Positions 1 through 12,130 of a stretch of 64,000 nucleotides of DNA are shown here, in pieces (the stretch's first letter is position 1; each line of letters begins with the position of its first letter). Position numbers and translations under genes: made by a program. This DNA is from Caenorhabditis remanei (lineage: Eukaryota; Nematoda; Chromadorea; Rhabditida; Rhabditidae), in contig NC_071331.1 in assembly GCF_010183535.1 (NCBI RefSeq), forward strand, positions 16,058,001-16,122,000. The letters are read 5' to 3'. The notes under the pieces were generated by a model. The model saw nothing but the letters and a program-made list of their open reading frames with translations, had not been told where the DNA came from and searched no databases.

Positions 1-2079
1 CAAATAGTGAGAACAATTGATATGAGAATACCTGAAATAATAACTTCAATATTTGGAATCTCGATCAGAAAACTCACTATTCGTAGTTGCTGAATTGTAT
101 CTATCAAAACCAAAACTAACAAACGATCCAGTTGTAACTGCACCATTCGCTTGATATTTCACTGTTATTGTGTCTCCAACAGCCCATACAGCCCCTCCTG
201 GGAAATTCGTAGTGGAATATCTGAAATACAATGTTTACTTCTTCAAAACAGGATTTTTGTAACAAACTCATTTTCAGAAACAACTTTCTGGCTGGATAAA
301 ATGGCAACATTCAATGTTGCTGCTCCAGAAATTGCCGCTCGGTCTACTGTATAACTGATGTTGGAAACCTTGGAAAATGACTTGATTCTATCCTCGTAAT
401 CTTGTTGAGAACTATTCAATGCATAGTTTGGAGATGAGAAGAATCCACGTCGACTGTCAAGAGCAGGTGACCATTCAACTGTAATTTTGTTTTAGTCTGT
501 CTAGTTTTGAAAAAATCGAAAAAAACCTTTAGAAGGATCTGAAACCATGGAAACAATTGCCTGATCCTGATTCAATACAAATGTTATGTACTTTCCATTA
601 AACTTCTGTGGAGTGTTTGTTTTCGAGTTTGATGATCTGAAACGTAATATATTTAGGGAGTTATTTGCACACAATGATTGATTACGTGTAATCAGAAAGT
701 CTATGAGCATCTGTAACAAAATCAGTATAGACTGATAGTTTGTTGGTATCAGGCATAGAAATGTCTCTGACAAAAAAGTATGATGGATTGTATCGGATTG
801 CAGCGACAGTTCCTTGACGAGCGTCTAATGAAACATCACATGGATCGAAAATACAACTGATTGGTTTGTAAGTCTTGAAATCTTTCACATCTGGAAAACG
901 TTTCCGTTAGTGAGACAGATATCAGAATCGACACTTACCAAAATAATCTTGAAGAATGACACTATTTCTAACATTGTTGAAACCGGCAATAAGAGACCAG
1001 AGAGTGAGATACTTTCCAGTTGAAATGTATCTTTGCCCATTACGTAATACTTGGTGCAAGCTAAAAAATACTGCTGTAGTCGGCTTGTTTGTAGGGATTG
1101 AACTTACTTTCCAACGTGAGTTGAATTGATCGATGGACCATCAAAAACTTGAGTATTACGCAGATATGGATTCAAATCAGAGATAGTCACGGTTGACGGA
1201 AGTGCAAGAAGATTGACTCTTGTTTCTGCTTCGATCACAGTCGAATTGTCAAAATCACCAGCGAACAGAGTCAATGGAGAAGAGTTTGGATGAACTTGCC
1301 ACGATGTCGGATATGTTGGATTCACTGAAAGTTCGTATTAAATCAATGATTTTCCGAAGATTCGATTAGAATCATATTCCAAACAAACCTTTGTACCATG
1401 CAATTCTCATTCCGAATTCTCCAGCTTCATTAGCTTGGAGGTCCACTCGAAACGATGGGTTCATCAAAAAATAAGGCTCCATGTTTGTTGTTTCAATTCT
1501 GAAAATGAAACTAGTCATAGCAGTCATACGATGTATCTAGACTGATGAAATCAGGGTAATAGTTAAAATCAGAATACAATCCTTTTTTGCCGTTAATGTC
1601 CTAACATGTTTTATTCATTTACTCACGTCGTAACATATCCTGTAGAGTCTGTCATTTTAAGAACTGATGACTGATTTGTGTTTGCTGTCATTTGGAAAAA
1701 TGCAAACATTCCTTTTGGTACATTGATCTGTAAATTTCAGAAGTTCCGCGGTGATTCATCTATTAAAACTAACAATCCATGAACAGTTCTGTCCTGCTGC
1801 GTACTGCGGAGCAAAGTGATTTTTATCCCATCCAGATGGATATAATATAGGATTGCTGATGTTGTTAGGGGGGTCAATTGTTTGAGTTCCAGCACATTCT
1901 GAATAAAAATATGTCTAGGATTAAAATAAGATTTTTATGTTTTTCCCATGACAACAAGTTTCGGAATAGTACTAAAATAATTTTAAATAGGAAAAAGTTG
2001 ACAACTCACTGTATGGATCATCTGCTAGAACTTGCGAAACCATCAAACACCAAATGAATATTTTAAAACACCGATCCAT
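1..2079 (-). CDS. CUB-like domain secreted protein, gene A (3' end outside window)
   Basis: Probable cell-surface or secreted protein of the nematode CUB-like family (Pfam CUB_2, formerly DUF141). Family members in C. elegans are mostly intestinal and infection- or stress-induced; no biochemical activity is established. The ATG at 2079 opens a signal peptide (MDRCFKIFIWCLMVSQVLA). Exons read by eye: 2079-2010, 1898-1774, 1727-1627, 1498-1389, 1324-1108, 1060-939, 890-686, 636-527, 478-268, 220-78, 31-1, giving about 481 residues before the edge. Family landmarks: Cys-Ser-Trp in the N-terminal module, INVPKGMFAFF, the VFDGPSINS strand, STGKYLTLWS, and GRRGFFSS-like SRRGFFSSPNY opening the second module. 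The last visible exon begins SILISIVLTI, so a hydrophobic tail, probably a GPI signal, continues left of the window. Confidence 0.85.
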
Positions 2080-2572
2080 TCTGTTAACTCTAAAAACAGA
2101 GAATATGTTCCAATGTCAAGTTTAACAGGTTGATTCTGAATTGTGTCTGAAACTATGATATTGACACAAAATGATAAAGAAGGCGGCAAAGAATAGCTCT
2201 TGAATTGCCTGACAGCCGCAGGTTTTTATGGAAAACTGTTATCGGGTGAACGTGTTTGCACAGGCACGTCATGGTTATTCTTTGGATCGAAAAATCAAAA
2301 CGTCTGATTGTGCAGTCTGATGGCAGAGAATGAGTAAGAATAATGAGAAAATATGATTCATTTACAGTGAAAAATTATTGAGAAATGTGAGAATTAGAAT
2401 CAGAATCGAGAGACTTCTGGATGTGGATTTCGTTGTTGTTTCTGGACTGCCTGAAATTCTTGTTTCAAGTTTTCAAAGAAGAGAAATGGGGAATGGAAAA
2501 ATATCGGCATTTGGACAAACGGCTTCATGCACTAAAATGAAAATTCTGCAGTGATTAGAAAAACTGAGTTAG
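2080..2572. promoter_or_regulatory. Intergenic region, promoter side of gene A
   Basis: This 490-bp gap lies upstream of gene A and downstream of the stop of gene B. A TGATAA word (2172-2177, plus strand) sits about 93 bp before the ATG of gene A, and a second GATA core (complement of TTATC) lies near 2238. GATA sites of this kind are bound by ELT-2-type factors in the nematode intestine. I see no RNA gene or further coding exon. Confidence 0.4.
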
Positions 2573-4732
2573 TCACAAAAACATTGAAATGAAGAGAAGT
2601 GAAATGGGGAAAAATAGGGAATGATTGGTTCCAGATTTCGTTGTTGTTTCAAATCGTTGTGTAGTTCCTCCTGTGTTAATTCCAACTATTGTTGTAGGTA
2701 CAATTGGAAGTGATTTAGCAGTCGTAGTTGTTCCTCCAGGCATGTCTGTAGCACCAGATGTTGAAATTTCTGTTATGGTGAAATGGGTGACTGCAGTCAT
2801 TGTGGTAACTGGGGTTGTAGGTTGTGCACGACTAGTTCTAGTTGGAATGTCTATAATTGGCGTGGAACATGCGTAACGTTTTGAAGGAGATTTGAGAGAA
2901 AAAGTTATCGGTCGAGCATTGAAAGATGTTTTAATTGAAATTACCTGTCGACGTTGATCCAATTGCTGTTGTTTGTCCCAAATCAAAGCTAAAGTTTATC
3001 AAAACTCCAATAGTTTCTGCTCCATTTGAATCATATTTAATAACCAACTTGTCTCCAAAAGTGAACTTTACATCTGGTGGGAGATGCGTGGAATTGTATC
3101 TGAATCAACCAGTTCAATCAATAATCAATTAAATGTCACTCACGTGGAACTGGAAATAACTTTTCCTCCAGCTGAGGAAATTATCGTCAATGTTGCATCA
3201 CCTTGTAGGTCCCATTTTTTGAAAACCAGTGACATATCGTATACAATTTTCGAAGGACTTGTGAATGTTTCCAGGGTGTTTTGATCTTTTGAAAGGGTTC
3301 CGTAGTTCTTTGATGCAATAATTCCAGTTCTTCCATTGATTATACTTGTCCAATTCGAGTCTAAATTATCATTCGAAAGATAGATGATTCCCATTGCTTT
3401 GTCAATCACATAAGTAGTGAATAGCCCATCGAATTTTTGAGCAACAGAAAGTTTATGTTCATTTCTGAAATATAGTGAGAGTGGTCCCATCTGATTCTAT
3501 TCTTACGTGTATTCTGCTACTTTATGAGATTGGTCAACGATTCCTGTGAAAACAGCCATATTTGAAAAATTATACAAATCAGCTTCTTCTAGAAAATGTG
3601 GAGAAGTTGACATTCGAACTGCTGCACCTGGTCCGTTTCTGGCATCAAGAATGACTGGACACAAATCTGGATTAAAGCAAGAGACACCTTGATAGTTTCC
3701 GAATTGTTTTACATCTGAAAATGCAACATATAAGATCTCTCTGCATTGGAGAAACTCACTTTGATAATCTTGAATGAAAGCATAGCTGTCAGATTTAATT
3801 CCTGGCATAAATGAATATAAAGTCAAGTATTTTCCACTTGAAACAATGTGATTTCCAGACTGGTAAACTTGCCACAAACTGAGTACAAAGAAGATTAAAA
3901 GCTGAAATGTATTTAACTTGAAGAACTTACTTTTTAATCAATTTGTCGTTTATTGATTGTCCATCAAAAACTACAGTATTCCTCATATACATGATAACTT
4001 CAGGCGTATATATTGGCGGGCGAACAGATGTCAGTGAGACTTTTGTATTTGAATTAATTATTAGTCCATTATCACAATCAATTGAAGTTTTAACCGTTGG
4101 AACAACATTTGGTAGAACTTGTTCAGACACGGGGTTGAGAGTTCCGACTAAAATTGTGGTTTCATAAATATTTGACTTTTGTTTATGTTACTAACTTCGT
4201 TTCCAAATAACTTTCATTCCGAACGTTCCTTCCTCACTGCTATTCAGGAAAACAGTAAACTGAGGATCCAAAAGGAAATATGGATCTTGGTCGACTATCG
4301 GGAGTACCCTGAATTGAACTTTTCGTTTGTCGTACTCTCAAATAAAAGTATACCAATCTTCGTTTCCAACTGAATCGGTTACTGTCAACTTGGTACTGTT
4401 TGTTGCTGCAGATATAGTCAAAAATGCAAAAAATCCTTTCGGTACATTTATCTGAATTCAAAATTTCAAACTGATTACTCATTTTTCAAGGTCAACCTTC
4501 CAAACACAGGTTTGATTAGCCGCATAACGAAGAGGCTCATCAGATTCTCTCCACGTATCTGGATAATACCATGTAGTAGTAATGTCAGCTGGAGCAGGAA
4601 CGAGATGTTCTCCTTTGCACACTGAAGTTTCAGAGTATTCGAATGACTGTTTCAAGAAAATTCCTCACCATATGGATCAGCTTGAATACAAAAAATCAAT
4701 GAGATGAAAGTCAATAAAAAGAGTTGAAACAT
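2573..4732 (-). CDS. CUB-like domain protein, gene B, with Thr-rich stalk and GPI-like tail
   Basis: Same CUB-like family as gene A. The ATG at 4732 opens the signal peptide MFQLFLLTFISLIFCIQA, followed by a short exon-1 end (DPY) and a TGTGCAAAGG-initiated exon 2. Landmarks: NQTCVWK in module 1, INVPKGFFAF, FTVFLNSSEEGTFGMKV, the middle exon (about 3927-4140) ending VVFDGQSINDKLIKK, SSGKYLTLYSF, LDARNGPGAAV and NGRTGIIASKNYG in module 2. The last exon (about 2573-2852) encodes a mucin-like stretch rich in Thr/Ser/Pro and ends in SLFFPISLLFISMFL, a typical GPI-attachment signal. An intron of about 90 bp separates module 2 from this stalk. The final exon is strikingly similar at the nucleotide level to that of gene D. 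Function is inferred only from family. Confidence 0.85.
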
Positions 4733-4757
4733 ATTGTGAGTGGGTAAGACTACACCT

Positions 4758-4764
4758 TGATAAG
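4758..4764 (+). promoter_or_regulatory. GATA-type site upstream of gene B
   Basis: TGATAAG on the plus strand, 26 bp before the ATG of gene B (minus strand). The same word recurs upstream of several neighbours. Confidence 0.35.
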
Positions 4765-5025
4765 GAAAAAAGACAAATCTTCCGTTTTTCAATATTGTTT
4801 TATAGTACTTCTAAAGTTTCAAAATTCTAGTTACACCCTTATTTTTCGTTTGATATCAGTGATATCACCACAAGAATTGAGAAATGGAAATGTTTGCTCT
4901 CTGTAAGCGAGAGACTTTTCTGCTTAAATATATGACTTTGGGTATTAAAGTCTGTAAGAATTCTAACGAAATAGTTATTGAAAAAGACTTTAGGAAGTTT
5001 TCTTTACACAAAATTAGAAAAATTT

Positions 5026-7061
5026 TTATTTAAAAATATAACCAGTGAAACATGTTAAAACAAAAACGAAGTTATTCGAAGCAGCAGTCTTTGTTGTAGT
5101 TCTCAAACTATCTGGTGACGTCGATGAAATGATATAGCTGGAAGTGGTTTGTGTTGAATTTTGAGATGATATTTTTGTAGTTGCAGTTGCAGAACTTTGA
5201 CTAGAAAAGGAAGTTGTTTCCTGTTTTCCTGGAGTTGAGACTGTCGGTTTAGAGCTAGATGTAGACGTTCCTGCCACATATACTGAAGAAAACTCTGCTT
5301 CTTCAAATTAAAAAAGGAGAGAAACCTGTGGACGTGGTTGAAAAATCAATTCTGAATCCTTTCGTACTTGCTCCTTGAGTGCTATAAATGATTTCGTACA
5401 TGTCTCCCAGGACACTTTTAGTTGTCACGAGCGGAAGGTTTGTCGAGTTGTACCTGTAATGAAGTTGAAGTTTCGAAAATACAAAACATTCTCTTACACA
5501 TCAGAAGAGACTTGGTTTCCATTACTCCAAACTTTCACTGTTAAACTTGTTTTATCTCCGGTAAAATCTGCATCTCTCACAATGTAATTGAAATATAATT
5601 GTTTCTTCTTGTCTGTGTTAAATGATTCATCTGTATCTTGTTGATCACTGACAACTCCGTGAAAAGCAGAGTGAATAAACCCTTTTCTTCCATCATACAT
5701 TTCATTCCAATCAGCTAAAAACAACAAAATAAAATACGGAAGAACATAAAAAAGATTATTTACCACTACTTGTGTCGTGAGTAATTGTGAATCCAGTAAT
5801 GGTTTCAGTATCCAACACGTATTGTCTAATCGTGTTTTTCAGATCCATTGGCAATCTATTTTTGTAATTTGCTTTCCTGAATTGGAATATGTTGTATGTG
5901 TCTGCAAGAGAAAAACAAGCTTACGTCAAAGTGGTAACCAAAGTTGCATCACTGATTGCTCCCTCGTAAACTTTCAAAGTACTTTTCTATAATTCAAGGA
6001 TATTTTCAAAAACTCAATATTCAGTATGTGCTTACATCTGAGAACGTTTCAATATTCTTAATATACTCAGCTTGACTACCAGAAGTAACGAGGACCGCAG
6101 TTCCGTAGTTTGCAAGTATTTGAAATTTACAATCGAAACCATCTTCACAATTCACTCCTCTGTACGTAAAAAAGTTTTGTTCATCTGAAGAAAGAGCATT
6201 CAAACTCTCAAGATCACAATTCATTATTTGCTCACTTGCTCTATCTTGCACCATGTACAGAGTGTAGTCAAACTGATTGTCAAGTCCCCATGTATAGACT
6301 GTCAGATACTTTCCACTGCTCACTTTCTCCTTCCCGGACATCATGATGCTATAGAGAGTCCCTAGGAAAGGTGCACTTGTTGATTCGCCGTCGAACACTG
6401 CGGATTGACGGAGAAATACATATTCTGACTGATTTTTCAGACTGAATCCAACAATAGATACTGTAGTTTGAGCAGTAAATGTTGTCAAATGACTGTTTGG
6501 GATCATCGCAGTCGGTGTTGCTCCTTTTACGAGATGAATGTTATCATGAGTTATCGATGGATCATCTGAAATTTTGTATTGTTTCTTCTGGCTCTTCTCT
6601 ATGAAACTAACATTTCGACCACAGCACATTGAATGAAAACGACCCTTCATATTTCGATTTTCCCAAGTTTATTTTCACTTTTGGAGACATAAGTATATAT
6701 GGGTAGAGGTCATTGTTGTCCAGTCTGAAACAAAACGAATTCTTACAGACATTAATCTGAATAGTTCTTCATACCCAACTGCATATCCATTTGGGTAAAC
6801 TAAAGATATCGAAACTGCAGAAGGAGCATTCTTATAGAATACAACAGAGGCATACATTCCATCTGGAACTGAGATTTCCCAGCTGCAAGATTGCTGAGAT
6901 GCAAAAGGGATCGGAGGCATTGAATCATTCCAAATAGAAGGCCAATTGACCAATTGTGTCAGATCATTCGGAGGAGCAAGCTTGATGGGTCCTTGGCATG
7001 TGTATCCACTCGAAGTGACATATCCAATGGAAAACAGGATAATACAGAAGGAAAACTTCAT
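5026..7061 (-). CDS. CUB-like domain protein, gene C, with Ser/Thr stalk and hydrophobic tail
   Basis: CUB-like family. I chose the ATG at 7061, giving signal peptide MKFSFCIILFSIGYVTSS. An in-frame ATG ten codons upstream (7091) is possible but lies on the TATA-like sequence. Module 1 has QQSCSWEISVPDGMYASVVF. The next exon (about 6612-6718) reads LDNNDLYPYILMS and FSFNVLWSKC once an intron with a GTATGAAG donor is removed. The middle region has SAVFDGESTSAPFLGTLYS, SSGKYLTVYTWGLDN, and the paired cysteines of NCEDGFDCKF. Module 2 has YDGRKGFIHSAFHG. The last exon (5026 to about 5285, joined after FSTTST) is a Ser/Thr-rich stalk ending NNFVFVLTCFTGYIFK, probably a GPI signal. It sits head-to-tail between genes B and D. 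Confidence 0.85.
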
Positions 7062-7091
7062 TTCAATCATGAAGTTCCAGAATGACTCCAA

Positions 7092-7158
7092 CCTTTTTAT
7101 ATGGAATCATTGGTTTATGGGCGAGGCAATGTCTCGGAAAACCCGCATAACTGATAAG
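7092..7158 (-). promoter_or_regulatory. Core promoter of gene C: TATA box plus GATA site
   Basis: Read on the minus strand, ATATAAAAAGG (7092-7102) lies about 32-40 bp before the ATG at 7061. TGATAAG on the plus strand (7152-7158, within ACTGATAAGG) lies about 91 bp before it. The arrangement repeats at genes D, F and H. Confidence 0.5.
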
Positions 7159-7687
7159 GAAAATGCACGGAGAGAATGACAATGAGAAATGCTTTTTTGA
7201 TCGAAAGAGAAGAAGAATTAACTATTTCGTATCTTGATTAAAAAAAATTTACATACAGATTTCTCTTTTCTTTGTTTTTTCTATTTCCAATTTTGATGAT
7301 GTTTCTGAAAGTTGAGTCATAGCTATTGGATATCCCACACGTGCTGAATTTTCTGGTATATTTGGAAATGACCTGGATTGGTCCCGTCTACAAAAGTACA
7401 CTCAGAAGGCGTCTTTATACTCATTTTTCTGTGTGACTTGAATTTTTATTGAACCCTGAATAGTTTCTTTTGCTGATTGACCGTAATCTCTCGCAATAAG
7501 TTCAATTACATTTTTCCGAATTCCGTTTTTCAAATTAAGTGTCTACATTTTTTTGCAATAATCCAGCCTAAACCTGAAATACTTCATACACTTTTTCGTA
7601 AGAAAAAGAAAGAAAGAAGACGAAGATTTATGCATTGCATTGAATTAACATGTATTGGTTTCCTGAAGCTCATAAAAACTGAAGTTG
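7159..7687. other. Intergenic region between genes C and D
   Basis: About 530 bp with no convincing exon on either strand. A TGAGTCA word (near 7312) and a CACGTG E-box (near 7340) are present, either of which could be a chance occurrence. A 76-codon plus-strand frame (7477-7707) has no recognisable features and overlaps the end of gene D. Confidence 0.4.
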
Positions 7688-9942
7688 TCACAAGAGAATT
7701 GAAATGAAAACAAGTAAAAGAGGAACAAGAGCCAATTGATTGGTTCCAGATTTTGTTGTCGTCTCATATCTTTGAGTTGTTCCTCTTGTTATTGCACTTG
7801 TTGTTCCAGTTGTTCCTCCTGTAATAGTTCCAACTGTAGTTGTAGACACAACTGGAGGTGATTTAGCAGTCGTAGTTGTTCCTCCAGGCATGTCTGTAGG
7901 ACCAGTTGTTGGAGTTTCTGCAATGGTGAAGTGGGTGAGTGCAGTCATTGTGGTAACTGGGGTTGTAGGTTGTGCAGGACTAATTCTAGAAGTTGTCGAG
8001 GTTGTTTTTGCAGTAGCTGTGGTGATTGGAGAATAAGAAGTTGGTGGAGGAGTAGAAGAGCTAATTCTAGTTGACATAGTAACAATTTTAGTTGAAATAG
8101 AAGTAGTAGAAGAAGGATGAACAGTGCTAAATGAATTGGACGGACTGGGAGTGGAAGATGAAGAGACATCATCTGAGTGGCAACATACATTTATTCAAAA
8201 AGCATCTAACACAAAGAATTCTAACCATTTTTTGTAGTAAGAAGATCAACTTCAAATCCTTTGGTGTAGTTTCCATAAGTTTGGTAGTTGACAGATATTT
8301 TATCTCCAAAAACTTTCAGGGTATTTGCTGGTGGAAGATGGGATCCGGTGAAACTGAAAGAGAAACAATTGAAATGTTATACTATAAAATGAGTTACCTA
8401 TCAGAATAAACAACAGCTCCGTCTCTAGAGATTTTGATATCGAGAGTGGTTGGTCCGTTCACATCAAAATATTTCACATTGAATTTGAAGTATATTTTCT
8501 GATTCGGTTCAGTTGTGAATGTTTCCAAAGTATCCTGAGTGTAACTTGTTCTTCTATAATCGAAAGAATGAATATTCACGTATCTTCCATCATATACAGT
8601 ACTGTATTGAGCTGAAATTAAAGATTGATTACTAACTGATAGTCTGACTCTCTTCACTCACCATCATCTGCATTTTTTGCGACTGGTAGAGAAAGTCTTC
8701 CAGTATCCAAGTGATAGATTTTCAGAGACGTCTTGACTTCCATTGGGAATTGATTGAGATAATTGGATTGACTTTAATATGACCATTTTTGTGTTGAATC
8801 AAGAGAAACAACTCACTTAATAGTAGCAAGAAGATTACTGTCACTGATTTTTTCCTCATAGATTTTCAACGTAGATTCCTGAAATTGTTATACTCAAAAT
8901 TGTTACAAGGAGATTGTTTGCGTACTCTTGGAAACTGGAAAAACTGTTTCAAGAAGTCGGGTTGTCTTCCAATTGTGGCAATAGCAGTGATATTGTAGTA
9001 GGCATTTAATGTGATGAAACAATCCTTTGCTGGATTAGATGGGCAGTTCATTCCAGTGAATTGTTTAACATCTCCGACGGCTGAAATAAATCACTTTGTT
9101 ATACTGAGCAATGCTATATTTCTCTACTAACCATGACTATCCATTCCCATGTAGAGTGTGTAATTGAATACTTTATCTAATCCAAACGTGTAGATTGTCA
9201 GTTTGTTAGTGCTTGACATAATTTGTTGATATCTTGCATAATACAAGTTTCCAAGATATTTTCCATTGACAGAGTCACCCTCATAGACTGCTGATTGACG
9301 AAGAAGCACATCCAAATCATCTTTAAGTGTGAAACCAATCAACATTACTTTGTTTGGAGAGGTATAAGTGGAGACACAATCACTCGGAACTGCCGAAAGA
9401 GCACCGGAATCAGTCAGTTCATTGTTGATTTTGCATGCTGGTGGATCTGAAAGTGATATAATTAATACTGGAATTATCTTACTTCAATCTTACATGTAGA
9501 CCAAACAACTTTGAATGAAAACTCTCCTTGTTTATCGGAAACTCGAAGATTCACTTGGAATTGAGGAGTTGTGAAGATGTATGGATTTAGTTCTTTGTCT
9601 TCGATACTGCAAAAATGAGCGATACAATTGTTTCGAAAATCAAAATAAAACCCACTATTCCTGTTGTCCATTTGGATAAACACAATTAATTCCTGATTCT
9701 GATTCGGTATTCTTGTAGAAAGTGACCGTTGCATACAATCCTTCTGGAACATTGATTTGCCAGTTGCACATTTGTGATCCTGCATATTTAGCTGGCTCCA
9801 TTCCTTCTCTCCATCCTTCCGGGTAGTAATACGGCTCATTTAAATCCAATGGCGGATTGATCAGATAATTTCCAGCACAATTATAGCCATCTGCAGAGGC
9901 AGAAACGATAATTGTTGAGACAAGAAATAGTAGGGAGAGCAT
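7688..9942 (-). CDS. CUB-like domain protein, gene D, with long Thr-rich stalk and GPI-like tail
   Basis: CUB-like family. The ATG at 9942 opens signal peptide MLSLLFLVSTIIVSASA, followed by NCAGNYLINPPLDLNEPYYY. Module 1 has SQMCNWQINVPEGLYATVTF. The next exon gives PYIFTTPQFQVNLRVSDKQG and FSFKVVWSTCK. The middle region has SAVYEGDSVNGKYLGNLYYA, KLTIYTFGLDKVFNYTLYMG and MNCPSNPAKDCFITLNAYYN with the conserved Cys pair. Module 2 has YDGRYVNIHSFDYR. The final exon (7688 to about 8171) encodes some 160 residues, overwhelmingly Thr/Ser/Pro, which should be heavily O-glycosylated. It ends TNQLALVPLLLVFISILL, a GPI-signal-like tail. The stalk's distal half is nearly the same as that of gene B. 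Confidence 0.87.
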
Positions 9943-9976
9943 TATTTTTGCACTGAATTGTGAGGGTAGACAAATT

Positions 9977-10115
9977 GCTTTTTATAGAAAAATTATAGTG
10001 TCTCACTTTTTTCGGAAAGAGCACCGCAAATAAAATAAATGCATTTTGTGTGATAAGAAACAAGCGTGATGTCACGGTCGTTATGCTTGATGCTGACTGA
10101 CCACACCCTGATAAG
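9977..10115 (-). promoter_or_regulatory. Promoter of gene D: TATA box and two GATA sites
   Basis: On the minus strand TATAAAAAGC (9977-9986) is 35-44 bp before the ATG at 9942. TGATAAG occurs twice on the plus strand, at 10051-10057 and 10109-10115. Both extended sites read TGATAAGA, close to the ELT-2 consensus known from C. elegans. Confidence 0.5.
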
Positions 10116-10725
10116 AATGGCCGATTTCAGAGAAAATAATCAAAAAGTGGGTGTAAGCTGTTCTTTTAGTACGCAATGCACGGCCGAAAATCGAAAAGAT
10201 TAGTTTTAAAACGGTTAACCTTCAAATGGGTTGGGCGGTAATCGTTGACTCATTTCCAAAACATTCTTTATTTATCGGGCGCAATCTGAAAATGTCATAA
10301 TCCATGAGAATATAAGTATATAGATGTATCCGTACCGAAATCAAATCACAGTAGCCTATTTTAAGTTCTGATCATATTTGACTGATTTGAATCAAAAGAA
10401 AAAGAGAAACTATAATACCGACAGAGACCTGTATGTTCCCGTTATGAATTGGTTACTTTCCTATTGTAATCAGAAATCTGATTCTTCAGAGAATTCATTC
10501 TGACAACCCGTGAGAGTTTCTGTCAATGTCCTAACCGATTAAAGTGAAGAATGGACAGCAGACTCTCATCATCTGACCTCACGATGACCGATGTGAAGTG
10601 GAGAAGTTCTTTATCCTAATTTATTCTTAAAAAATTGCTAGTTACTTGAGTTTTGGTGTAATGAGGCAAAAGTGTTTCATACAAATTCAATCAAATTGGA
10701 AATCATTTATTGTTTTGAAACAGAA
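10116..10725. other. Intergenic region between genes D and E
   Basis: About 610 bp of AT-rich DNA with no supported exon or RNA gene. It ends at the 3' end of gene E; the complement of ATTTATTG (about 10707-10712) supplies an AATAAA poly(A) signal for that gene. Confidence 0.4.
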
Positions 10726-12088
10726 TTAAGGATTCATCTGGAATGTGAAACTGGCTTTTCCATGACTTATGACGTAATGGACAACTTCACTGTCGAAAGT
10801 CATCGGAAGATTTGAAAGGATTGATTCTCCGCTGAAGAAAAAAATAGGTTCACTCTCGACGAGAAGAATGAAACTTACGCGTAACTTTTATAATATCCAA
10901 AGTTATTGATTGATCCGTAATAAACTGTTACCCAAGCACTCTGAAATAAATTACAAAATGAAAAAACATGAAAAATGAAAAAAAAACTCGACTCACTACT
11001 TGCATCACAAGGTCTAGTAAAACTTGATGCTTCTCTCCAACAGTGACCAATGCAGATGCTTTATCTCCTCCATTTATAGTCACGGAACAAGTTGAATTAA
11101 TCGGACAATCGAGTTCCGAGTACTGTTGCAAGTTGTTCGTGTCTGAAAACTAAATTTGCTCTATGTCAATCCCTTGAATTCTCACATGCGGAATCTTGAA
11201 TCAGAAGTTGATCAAGAACATTTGATGCTTCCAAATTTACAATGTAGACTAATCCAGAAGACAGAAATTGTTTACGAGACTGATACAACGAGTACAAACT
11301 GAAACTTATTGTTTAATTTTAAACCCCAACTAATATCACTCACTTGGAAATATATCTTCCGTTGAAATCTTTTCCCTCAAAAACGAGTGTACTTCTCAGA
11401 GAAAAGTAATTTTTGGGATTGGCTGGGAACGCAAACAAAGAAATTCCAGACGTTCCACTGTATTCTGCTGCGAAGATGTCTTTTGTGATATTGACGACTA
11501 CTGGAGATCTGGACACTCCCATGTCATATTTAAGTCCGGATGGATCTGAAAGTTTGATAATTTGGAAAAAAGAAGCTATTAAGGTAGACCTACATTTCCC
11601 CCAAACGATTTTGAATCCAAAAGTGGCAGCTTTCTCATTGGACATAGCCAATGTGAACTTCGGTGAAGGGAAGTAGTATGGTTGTTCGCCTTCGTGCGTC
11701 GTTCTGAAATACTCAAACCATCAAAATCTACAATTCTCTGAATTCCTCACTGAACAAAATTTCCAGCGGAATCAATAGTCTGAAAGTGGGAAATGTTGTC
11801 ATTCATCTTTCCACTAATAATCAATTTCGCATAATATCCAGATGGAACTGTGACGATCCAACTACAAGACTGTTCCGCTTCGAGAGCGGGAGCTGACTGA
11901 TTCTCTCTCCATGTTGCAGGCCAGTACACTGGTTGATCATTCACTGGTCTATTCAAGACATTTCCCGTTTTACATACTGAAATTAAGTGGGTTTATTTCA
12001 GATGTATTAGGTATGACAAACCATTTCCAGCGGAAGAAACTGTAGAAATAAGCAAGGCGATAGTCACCAAAGCTGAAAAAGAATTCAT
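10726..12088 (-). CDS. Shorter CUB-like protein, gene E, without GPI-like tail
   Basis: CUB-like family member that keeps the N-terminal module and middle region but lacks the second module, the Thr-rich stalk and any hydrophobic tail, so it is probably a freely secreted protein. The ATG at 12088 gives signal peptide MNSFSALVTIALLISTVSSA; an in-frame ATG at 12106 would add six residues (MLLYTA). Exon 2 runs unbroken through EQSCSWIVTVPSGYYAKL, where most siblings have an intron before the I-V-P motif. Other landmarks: FTLAMSNEKAATFGFKIVW, STLVFEGKDFNGRYISK, LDCPINSTCSVTINGGDK. The last exon ends SHGKASFTFQMNP and a TAA at 10726-10728. An AATAAA lies just downstream. The protein is roughly 300-330 residues. 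Confidence 0.8.
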
Positions 12089-12120
12089 TGCGGTATAGAG
12101 TAACATACGAATCAGAAAGA

Positions 12121-12130
12121 GTTTTATATA
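12121..12130 (-). promoter_or_regulatory. TATA box of gene E
   Basis: TATATAAAAC on the minus strand, about 33 bp before the ATG at 12088. No TGATAA word is seen in the adjoining 150 bp, unlike most neighbours. Confidence 0.45.

Noticed and set aside
2625..2876. 83-codon plus-strand frame over the end of gene B
   Set aside because: It is the antisense of the Thr-rich stalk (ACN codons read back as Val/Gly) and has no independent support.
6021..6650. Single 209-codon minus-strand frame within gene C taken as one exon
   Set aside because: The first part reads through an intron (GTTAGT...TTTCAG); the conserved family residues are recovered only when it is removed.
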